Shown here one piece after another: positions 53,607-60,277 of a stretch of DNA of 64,000 nucleotides. Source of the stretch: Asticcacaulis sp. ZE23SCel15 (lineage in GTDB: Bacteria > Pseudomonadota > Alphaproteobacteria > Caulobacterales > Caulobacteraceae); NCBI RefSeq assembly GCF_030505395.1, contig NZ_CP130044.1:3667001-3731000 (forward strand), given 5' to 3'. A program made the translations under genes and the position numbers. The number at the start of each line of letters is the position of its first letter. Position 1 is the first letter of the stretch. The notes below the pieces were generated by a model, which worked only from the letters and a program-made list of their open reading frames with translations, had not been told where the DNA came from and searched no databases.

Positions 53607-53633
53607 AAAACCGGCCCTGACAGGGCCGGTTTT
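53607..53633 (-). terminator. Rho-independent terminator of the phosphatase unit
   Basis: AAAACCGGCCCTG, spacer, then CAGGGCCGGTTTT: a perfect GC-rich stem flanked by A-runs on the left and T-runs on the right, so it can work on both strands. It lies 19 bp beyond the phosphatase stop on the minus strand. Confidence 0.85.
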
Positions 53634-53651
53634 CAAGCGGTCATATGAAGC

Positions 53652-54512
53652 TTAGTTCAGCAACAGCGTTTTCAGCTTGGCTTCATCGGCTGCCGTAAGA
53701 CCTAAGTCTTCACGAACGTAGCGTTCCCATCCGCCCTCGCGGGCCTCAATCGCCTCAAACGCCGCGTCAAGATACGTGCGGTCAACCCCCATCAGGGCCT
53801 GAATGACTTCCGGCGGCAAGCGACGGAAGGCAGCCATCATCGGGTCTTCCTTTTCACCGGCTTTTGGCGCTTCCGGCTTGTAGTACTGGTTGGACAGCAG
53901 GTAATCCTCGGTCACGGTCTCACGCGGGACGCCCAGAAGCGTCAGGATCAGGGCGGTGGCGACCCCCGTGCGGTCCTTACCGGCCGAGCAGTTATAGATC
54001 ATAGGCGTCTGACCATCGATGATCAGGCGTAACATGCGCTTATACTGGCCGGCAAACTTGAACGGCGCGTCCTTGTAAAAGGTCGCCATCATGGCCTTGG
54101 TCTGTTCAGCGGTTACGTCCTTTTGCTTAAAAAACGCCATGAACGGGGTCGTGTCCATGTCGTAGTCCTGCGAATAGACAGCGACCTTCATGTCGGCAGG
54201 CCAGACCATCGGGGTCGACTGGCGTTCCTGAGTGGCGCGGAAATCGACATTGGTCTTGATGCCGAGCGCCCGGAGTTGATCAAAACCCTTTGGCGTGATC
54301 TTGTTCATGGCGGCCGAGCGGTAGATGATGCCCCACTTCACTTCGCGGCCATCAGTGGTTTTGTAGCCACCGATGTCACGGAAGTTATTGGCGCCATCAA
54401 TGCCGACCACGCGGTTGGTGGCAACGGCGGGTGCTGGCGACAGAGCGAAAGCGTGCCCAGCCACAGTCCCCATCAGGAGGGCGGCCAGAGCCAGTGATTT
54501 TAAAATTGTCAT
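53652..54512 (-). CDS. Exported protein-tyrosine-phosphatase-fold enzyme (Y_phosphatase3; CX5R)
   Basis: 286 residues. Sec signal of about 23 residues. The body matches the bacterial tyrosine/serine phosphatase family (Y_phosphatase3): VGIDGANNFRDIGGYKTTDG, IIYRSAAMNKITPKGFDQL, the P-loop YNCSAGKDRTGVATALILTL with Cys near residue 177 and Arg six positions later. Exported members act on phosphotyrosine, phosphoinositides or phytate-like substrates. It lies 19 bp after a TonB receptor on the same strand, so it probably dephosphorylates the receptor's ligand in the periplasm. Confidence 0.9.
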   Translation of the reverse strand: MTILKSLALAALLMGTVAGHAFALSPAPAVATNRVVGIDGANNFRDIGGYKTTDGREVKWGIIYRSAAMNKITPKGFDQLRALGIKTNVDFRATQERQSTPMVWPADMKVAVYSQDYDMDTTPFMAFFKQKDVTAEQTKAMMATFYKDAPFKFAGQYKRMLRLIIDGQTPMIYNCSAGKDRTGVATALILTLLGVPRETVTEDYLLSNQYYKPEAPKAGEKEDPMMAAFRRLPPEVIQALMGVDRTYLDAAFEAIEAREGGWERYVREDLGLTAADEAKLKTLLLN

Positions 54513-54531
54513 GTTTTAGCTATCCTTAAGA

Positions 54532-57153
54532 TTAGAAGTTAAAGCGGATGCCAGCCATAAAGCGGCGGCCGATCTGCTCGACTTCGGACGGGTGGCTGAG
54601 GTCGCCCTCATAGGCCATGTAGATCTCATCGGTCAGGTTCGAGGCATCGGCATAGACCGTCAGGTTTTGATTGACTGCATAGCGCAGGGTCAGATCAAGG
54701 TTCTCGTAGGCCGCGCGGTATTCGTCGCCGCCGGAGCCCAGGCCTAAGCCTCCCAGCGTATCGGCCCAGTCATCGCGCCACTGATAGCTGAGGCGGGCCG
54801 ACAGGCCATATTTCTCATAGTAGATCGAGGTGTTGACGATGGTGTCCGAGGTGCCGGGGAACGGCACATCCTTACGGGCGGCGGTATCGAATGAGCCATC
54901 CAGCACCGCGACATTGCCCTGGAAGCCCAGACCGTCAAACGGCGACGGCAACATGGCAAAGCGTTGCTGGTAGTTGAACTCAAGGCCGTACAACTTGCCT
55001 TCGTCACCGTTCAGGGTAGAGACGAAATCATAGTTCGAACGGTCAACGGTCGGGCTGTCGTAGCGAGCATCACCGACCTTGGTGCGCGAGTTGTAAAGCA
55101 CGTTTTCGACATGGCGGTAGAAGCCGCTGACCGACAGAACGCTGTCCGTGGACGGGTAGAACTCCAGAGACGCGTCCCCGCCCCAGGTATATTCCGGCTC
55201 CAGATAAGGGTTACCGCCGGTGACCGTACCGGGTGTGGATGTATCGCTGATCGAGGCCCCGGCCCGCACCGCCCCAAAGCTTGGGCGGGCAATGCCGCGC
55301 TGAGCTGAACCGCGCAGAACCAGCTTTTCGGTCAGGTCAAACTTGGCGTTCACGCTGGGGAAGAAGTCGGTGTAGTCATTTTCGACCTCAACCGGCGTGA
55401 TAACACCGGCAGCATTGGTGAAGCCGCGGATAGTTTGCTTCATGTTTTCGACGCGGGCGCCAAACACAACCTGCCAGGTGTTGAACTCAACCTTGGCCAT
55501 GCCGTAACCGGCGGTCAGCTTTTCGTCGATGCTGTAGAGGTCGGACTTGGCGATGTTGTTGGCCGGATTATAGAGCCCGGCCGTCTGAAGCGCCTTAAGT
55601 CTGGCTTCCATGTCGTTGCGAATGCGGGTGTTGTCGAGATAGTTTAGGGTGATGCCGGAGGCAAATCCGGTATCCCACGGCTTTGAGGTCACATAGTCTG
55701 CCGCGCGCAGATCACCTGCGCCGGGGGGTAAAATGACCGTTGACTGACCGATAACATTGCCTTCGATTTCGCGGTCATCATGTTGCAGGCCGCCTTTGAA
55801 GGTCCACTGGTTAAAGGCACGTGTCACATCGACCTTGACGGTACGACTGGTCGACTTGGTGGTGGCCATGATCGGCAGGGCGATATTGAAATCAAACGCG
55901 CCCTGATTGAGGGTTGAGATCGCCGCACCGCGCGCATAGGTGCCCGCCGTCGCCCCATTGACGGTTGAATAGAGCGTCAGGATCGGGAACTTCGGATCAT
56001 TCAGCGTATAGCTCAGTGAAGGACGCAGCAGGCGGTTAAACTGCTGGTTCTGCAACAGCAGAGGCAGTTCAGTGGTGTTTTTGGTTTTGGTTTCGTTCAG
56101 GCGCCATTTGACATCCCAGCCGTTGCCGAAATCATGATCACCGCCAAGAGTATTGATGGTGTTGCGGGTGCGGTACTGACCATCTTCGGCGGTGGAACGC
56201 ACGGGCACGCCGACCAGATCGCCGGAAGTGGCCCCGCGTGTGCCGCCAAGGGCGCTGCCAAGCTGGAAGGTATAGCTGTTGCGTTGTTCATCGTCTTTGA
56301 ACTCACTGACAATGGTCTTGGCAAACAGCACATGGCCTACGGCCGGACGCCATTCAAAGCCAAGAGACGCTCCGTCATTCTGGCGGCGCAGCAGGTAGTT
56401 ACGCATATCAAAGCTGGAGATAATGCCGTTTGCGTCATAGGCAAATTCGCGGTTGTCGGTGACTTGATCGCGGCGATAGTGCGACACACCGGCCACAACA
56501 CCAAAGGTGCCATTCGACCAGGTGGTGCGCAGGGAGCCCTGCTGCTGCTGACCGCCGCCTAAGTCCATTTCCCCAAGGCCAAACTCGCCCTGAAGGTCGA
56601 AACCGTTCTTGTGGAAGGGCGAATAGGACTTAAGGTCGATCTGGGCCACAATGGCTTCAGCCGGCAGGTCAGGCGTCAGGGACTTATTGACCGCGATCGA
56701 TTGCAGGATCACGGCCGGTACGGCATCAAAGCGGAAGGCGCGCGAAGACCCGCCCTCATCGACGCCGATAACCGTCACGCCGTCAAACGACACGCTGGTC
56801 CAGCGGTTGGGCGCGCCACGCACCTGAATGTAGCGTTCCTGCCCCTGATCGCGTTGCACGGCGACGGCAGGCAAACGCGACAGGGCGGCGGCGGAGTTCT
56901 GATCCGGGAAGCGCCCGACTGTGTCCGAAGCGATGATATTGACCAGATTGTCGGCATTGCGTTGTTCGCGCAGAGCAGCGACCTGCGAGTCGCGGATCGG
57001 TGCGTAGATGACGACTTCGGTGATGTCCTCATCGGCGACGGCTGGTTCAGGAGCGGGATCAGCCGCTAGTGCGCCTGTGGCACCGACCGCCAAAAGCGAT
57101 ACCCCCGCCAGTGCGGCGGCTTTAAAAGTGAATGTGGTAAGATTGCTGAACAT
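54532..57153 (-). CDS. TonB-dependent receptor upstream of the phosphatase
   Basis: 873 residues. Signal peptide ends near TGALAAD; the plug carries TEVVIYAPIRDSQVAALREQ, FPDQNSAAALSRLPAVAVQR and RYIQVRGAPNRWTSVSFDGV; the barrel contains GIARPSFGAVRAGASISDTS and ends in AGIRFNF, the usual aromatic terminus. It is complete. The plug type, with FPDQNSAAALSRLPAV, is typical of Caulobacterales receptors. Co-transcription with the phosphatase (19 bp) and a candidate Pho box at 57246-57264 suggest uptake of a phosphorylated compound. Confidence 0.93.
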   Translation of the reverse strand: MFSNLTTFTFKAAALAGVSLLAVGATGALAADPAPEPAVADEDITEVVIYAPIRDSQVAALREQRNADNLVNIIASDTVGRFPDQNSAAALSRLPAVAVQRDQGQERYIQVRGAPNRWTSVSFDGVTVIGVDEGGSSRAFRFDAVPAVILQSIAVNKSLTPDLPAEAIVAQIDLKSYSPFHKNGFDLQGEFGLGEMDLGGGQQQQGSLRTTWSNGTFGVVAGVSHYRRDQVTDNREFAYDANGIISSFDMRNYLLRRQNDGASLGFEWRPAVGHVLFAKTIVSEFKDDEQRNSYTFQLGSALGGTRGATSGDLVGVPVRSTAEDGQYRTRNTINTLGGDHDFGNGWDVKWRLNETKTKNTTELPLLLQNQQFNRLLRPSLSYTLNDPKFPILTLYSTVNGATAGTYARGAAISTLNQGAFDFNIALPIMATTKSTSRTVKVDVTRAFNQWTFKGGLQHDDREIEGNVIGQSTVILPPGAGDLRAADYVTSKPWDTGFASGITLNYLDNTRIRNDMEARLKALQTAGLYNPANNIAKSDLYSIDEKLTAGYGMAKVEFNTWQVVFGARVENMKQTIRGFTNAAGVITPVEVENDYTDFFPSVNAKFDLTEKLVLRGSAQRGIARPSFGAVRAGASISDTSTPGTVTGGNPYLEPEYTWGGDASLEFYPSTDSVLSVSGFYRHVENVLYNSRTKVGDARYDSPTVDRSNYDFVSTLNGDEGKLYGLEFNYQQRFAMLPSPFDGLGFQGNVAVLDGSFDTAARKDVPFPGTSDTIVNTSIYYEKYGLSARLSYQWRDDWADTLGGLGLGSGGDEYRAAYENLDLTLRYAVNQNLTVYADASNLTDEIYMAYEGDLSHPSEVEQIGRRFMAGIRFNF

Positions 57154-57193
57154 CGGTGCCCACCGTTAATAAATTAAGATGGCCACCAATTAG

Positions 57194-57224
57194 AACGTTT
57201 GTTTGTATTTTTTTAAACGTTTGT
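57194..57224. promoter_or_regulatory. Direct repeat AACGTTTGT, candidate operator
   Basis: AACGTTTGT occurs at 57194-57202 and 57216-57224, exactly 22 bp (two helical turns) apart, in the divergent region between the TonB receptor and the double-TetR gene. Each copy is centred on a palindromic AACGTT. A related TTTGTTTGTAAATAA lies at about 57370 before the TetR start. Candidate binding sites for the adjacent double-TetR protein. Confidence 0.45.
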
Positions 57225-57245
57225 ATGAAGCAATTTTTACAGCTT

Positions 57246-57264
57246 TGCGACAGTTCAATGTCAA
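57246..57264 (-). promoter_or_regulatory. Candidate Pho box upstream of the TonB receptor
   Basis: Read on the minus strand, TTGACAT-TGAA-CTGTCGC agrees with 13 of 19 positions of the classical PhoB box (CTGTCAT-AAAT-CTGTCACA), counting the trailing A. It lies about 93 bp upstream of the receptor start and in its orientation. Confidence 0.45.
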
Positions 57265-57391
57265 ACCCAACCGGACACGGCATAATCTTACACGCCCCCT
57301 CAGAGAGGGCTAGCAGGACTTACACAAAATAGTATATACAAGACACCAACTCGCGCAACACCCACCATATTTGTTTGTAAATAAGCTTTTC

Positions 57392-58627
57392 ATGAAGATA
57401 AACAAAAGCGTAAAGGCACGCCCCGCCCCGGAGACTACGCCCGCGGACCGCCTTTTGGACACAGTTCAGGCTGCCTGGCCTACCCTTGGGCGCGCCAATA
57501 TGACCGCCCGCCAGATCAGCCAAACCGCCGAAGCCCCCACCTCGCTGATAAATTATTATTTTGGCAATTTTGAACAGTTGTTACGCGCAGCCCAAGCCCG
57601 CTCCATGGCGACGGCGCAAATCTGGTGCGACCAACAACTGGCCCAAACCGCCAATCTGCCGGCCATCAGCCCCGAAGGATTCGGCGCGATGCTGGCGGCA
57701 CTGATTGATGACTGGACGGTCACTCAGCAGCCCCATGCTTTTGCGTGGCGGGAATGTCAGATGATGGCAGCCCGCGATGACGCCTTTACCCCCCTCGCCC
57801 GCCAATGGCGTGACATCTGGAAAACCTTCTGGGACGACATGTGCGCCCGTATGGGCCTTGGGGCCTATGCCGATATCACCCGGCAGTTTTTCGATGGCGA
57901 ATCCTTTCTGCACCGGATTACGTGGCGGCGGACACTGGATCGAGCCTGCCTTGATGAGACCTGCCTTGGCTGGGCGCGGCTGCTAACGACCGGCCGCGCC
58001 GGTGACGGGCGATTGCGTGATTTCGCGCGGCTTGAGAGCGATAAGCTTACCGCACCTATCATCGCCCACGGCTCAATCGCCGAGCAGATTTCACAGGCCG
58101 CGGCCATGATTGTGGGCCGGTTTGGCGCGGCCTCCGTCACCCACCGCGCCGTGGCCCGCGAAAGCGGGGTTAATCTGGGGGCGGTCACCTATCACTTTCC
58201 GACCAGCGACACCCTGATGCACGCCGCCTGGCTTCAGATATATCTGCGCCTGACCCGCAATGTGGTCCGCGATGAAAACGCGCCTTACACCCACCAACAA
58301 TTCAAAGACAATCTGATCCACTTTGTGCAAAAACCCTCACTTGTCGAAGACCTGCTGGGCATGGAAGAACTGATGTCAGCGTCGGCTCGTGCCGATGATC
58401 TGAACGGTGTCGGGGCCATGATCCGCTATAGCCGCGGGCGCTCAACCTATCACGGCCTGTCGCGCATGACCTCACCGCTTGGGCCCTTGGGGGCTCAGGA
58501 AGCGGCATTGATCTCCAACTGGACGCAAGGCTTACGGCGCGACCTGATGGTTCTGCCAGCCGATGAAGCCTTCAGCGGTGCCCACCAAACGATCGATCAG
58601 ATCGTGGCCCTGCTTCGTGTCGAGTAA
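57392..58627 (+). CDS. Double TetR-type regulator (two HTH domains in one chain)
   Basis: 411 residues, about twice the usual TetR length. The first helix-turn-helix lies at about 35-62 (MTARQISQTAEAPTSLINYY then FGN) and the second at about 246-270 (ASVTHRAVARESGVNLGAVT then YHF); each is followed by its own helical segment. The two halves look like a fused tandem. ATG at 57392 is used; the TTG at 57371 would add seven residues. It diverges from the TonB receptor/phosphatase unit and precedes the sigma-factor unit, so it probably controls one or both. A single chain carrying both DNA-binding heads would act as a pseudo-dimer. Confidence 0.85.
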   Translation: MKINKSVKARPAPETTPADRLLDTVQAAWPTLGRANMTARQISQTAEAPTSLINYYFGNFEQLLRAAQARSMATAQIWCDQQLAQTANLPAISPEGFGAMLAALIDDWTVTQQPHAFAWRECQMMAARDDAFTPLARQWRDIWKTFWDDMCARMGLGAYADITRQFFDGESFLHRITWRRTLDRACLDETCLGWARLLTTGRAGDGRLRDFARLESDKLTAPIIAHGSIAEQISQAAAMIVGRFGAASVTHRAVARESGVNLGAVTYHFPTSDTLMHAAWLQIYLRLTRNVVRDENAPYTHQQFKDNLIHFVQKPSLVEDLLGMEELMSASARADDLNGVGAMIRYSRGRSTYHGLSRMTSPLGPLGAQEAALISNWTQGLRRDLMVLPADEAFSGAHQTIDQIVALLRVE

Positions 58628-58640
58628 ACTCAGGTTCATT

Positions 58641-58659
58641 TTGTAATATAACTGTCACG
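58641..58659 (+). promoter_or_regulatory. Candidate Pho box upstream of the sigma factor
   Basis: TTGTAAT-ATAA-CTGTCACG matches 14 of 19 positions of the classical PhoB box, with one perfect CTGTCAC half-site. It lies 22 bp upstream of the sigma gene start and downstream of the regulator stop. Confidence 0.45.
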
Positions 58660-58680
58660 CAAGCCGTCTATTCAGCACGC

Positions 58681-59199
58681 ATGGCGACAGGACTACCCGA
58701 ACATTACTGGGTGCCGCAGGAGCGCGGCCGTCTCATGCAGTTTGTCGCGGGCAAGGTGCGCGATGAAGCCGTGCGCGAAGATGTGGTGCAGGAAACCCTG
58801 GCCCGCCTGATCAGCTACAGCCGCCGTCATGCGGTTGAAAACCTGACCGCTCTGGCCCGCACCATTGCCACCAATCTGATCAATGACCATTTCCGGGCCG
58901 CCAAAGCGCGCCCCACCGAAGAAATCGGCACTGACCTTGCCTGCGATCAACCCTTGCCGGAGCAGATCCTGATGCACCGCCAGCGACTGGATGTTTTCAC
59001 CGACGCCTTAAAAGGCATGCCGCCGCTTAGGCGCGAAGTACTGATCCGCAGGCGTGTCCGGGGTGAGACGTGTGAGGAGATTGGCAAGGCCCTGAACCTT
59101 AGTCCTGACGCAGTCGAAAAACATATCTCACGGGCCCTGCGCCAACTGCACGACCATCTCGAAAAAGCCGAAAAGAAGCGCGTAAAATATGACTCCTGA
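58681..59199 (+). CDS. ECF sigma factor, FecI-like
   Basis: 172 residues. Region 2 (MQFVAGKVRDEAVREDVVQE and TLARLISYSRR) and region 4 (ALKGMPPLRREVLIRRRVRG, CEEIGKALNLSPDAVEKHIS) are complete. FecI-type sigma factors are held by a FecR-like protein and released when a TonB receptor carrying an STN domain binds its ligand. All three components are here in order. The gene overlaps the fecR-like gene by 11 bases. A decayed partial copy lies at 16716-16818. No strong ribosome site is seen before the ATG. Confidence 0.93.
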   Translation: MATGLPEHYWVPQERGRLMQFVAGKVRDEAVREDVVQETLARLISYSRRHAVENLTALARTIATNLINDHFRAAKARPTEEIGTDLACDQPLPEQILMHRQRLDVFTDALKGMPPLRREVLIRRRVRGETCEEIGKALNLSPDAVEKHISRALRQLHDHLEKAEKKRVKYDS

Positions 59200-60145
59200 G
59201 ACGGCGGATATCACAGACACCATTTGGGACGCCGCCGCCGGATTTGTTGATCGCCACCTGCACGACACAGATTTCACGACCGCCGCCTTTGATGAGTGGA
59301 TCACGCGCGATCCCCGCCACCGGATCGCCTATGATACCCTTATGCGTGTGGCGCGCGACGCGGCGCTGAACGATGCGCTGGCGGCCTTTGATACGCCGCC
59401 CGTGATCAATATTGCGGCGGTAAAGGCGACGCGGCGCAAGGTCATGGCCTATGGCATTATGGCTGCCGCCGCGGTCGCGGTTACCGCCTTCGTGCTGCCG
59501 CCGGTCGTGTATGATCAGATTACGCCGCTCAGCGTCTATGAAACCGCGGCTGGCCAGCTGCGCGAGGTGCGCTTAAGCGATGGCACCGCCCTGCATATCA
59601 ATGGCGCCAGCCGCGTCGAAGCGCGCATAACCCCCTACCGCCGCCATGTGCGCTTAAGCCAGGGCGAGGCCTATTTTGCTGTCGCCAAGGATGCCGACCG
59701 GCCGTTTACAGTCGCGCTCGATGGCGGCGATGTGCGCGTTTTAGGCACCCAGTTTAACTTAAGCTATATGCCGAACGGCGTTGAACTGAACGTCTATGAA
59801 GGCAAGGTCAGGCTCAAAGGCAACGACCGCAAGTTTGGTCTGTTCACCCGTGGCATGAGGGCCCGCCTGACCAATGGAGCGATCACGCCGCTGGCGGCCT
59901 TTGACCCGGACGGTGGTGACTGGCGCGCGGGCTGGATCGAGCCCGATAACTGGAGTTTGGAACGGGTGGCTCAGGAATTTACCCGCCGCTCCGGCACCCC
60001 CATCCGGTTCGAAAATGATGCCCTAAAAGATAAGCGCATCATCGGTCGTTTGCGTCTGGATGATCCGCAAAGCCAGTTGGAGACTCTGGCGGTCGTGCAT
60101 GGTTTTGAGGTCGCCCGCGAAAACGGACAAATAATTATACGTTAA
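59189..60145 (+). CDS. FecR-like anti-sigma/transmembrane regulator
   Basis: 318 residues. The N-terminal cytoplasmic anti-sigma region (DUF4880-like; FDEWITRDPRHRIAYDTLMR) is followed by one membrane helix at about 86-108 and a periplasmic FecR domain: VYETAAGQLREVRLSDGTAL, INGASRVEARITPYRRHVRL, SQGEAYFAVAKDADRPFTVA, VRVLGTQFNLS. The C-terminus (RFENDALKDKRIIGRLRLDD) is a secretin-like STN-type domain that would contact the receptor. It overlaps the sigma gene and precedes its partner receptor by 132 bp. Confidence 0.93.
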   Translation: MTPETADITDTIWDAAAGFVDRHLHDTDFTTAAFDEWITRDPRHRIAYDTLMRVARDAALNDALAAFDTPPVINIAAVKATRRKVMAYGIMAAAAVAVTAFVLPPVVYDQITPLSVYETAAGQLREVRLSDGTALHINGASRVEARITPYRRHVRLSQGEAYFAVAKDADRPFTVALDGGDVRVLGTQFNLSYMPNGVELNVYEGKVRLKGNDRKFGLFTRGMRARLTNGAITPLAAFDPDGGDWRAGWIEPDNWSLERVAQEFTRRSGTPIRFENDALKDKRIIGRLRLDDPQSQLETLAVVHGFEVARENGQIIIR

Positions 60146-60162
60146 AATACATAACCTTAGAC

Positions 60163-60181
60163 ATGTCATGAATAATTCACG
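60163..60181 (+). promoter_or_regulatory. Candidate Pho box / inverted repeat before the second TonB receptor
   Basis: ATGTCAT-GAAT-AATTCAC matches the first Pho half-site at 6 of 7 positions and the second at 4 of 7. The same region forms a 9-of-10 inverted repeat, GACATGTCAT (60160-60169) with ATGACCTGTC (60184-60193). Either a weak Pho box or the site of another dimeric regulator; a FecI-type promoter may also lie here. Confidence 0.35.
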
Positions 60182-60277
60182 AAATGACCTGTCGGGTAAA
60201 TCCGTCTCTCATCCGTCCCTTTAACCGTAAGACGCTCGTCACTGGGGCTGAGCATATCTATTCATGGGGATCTGGTT

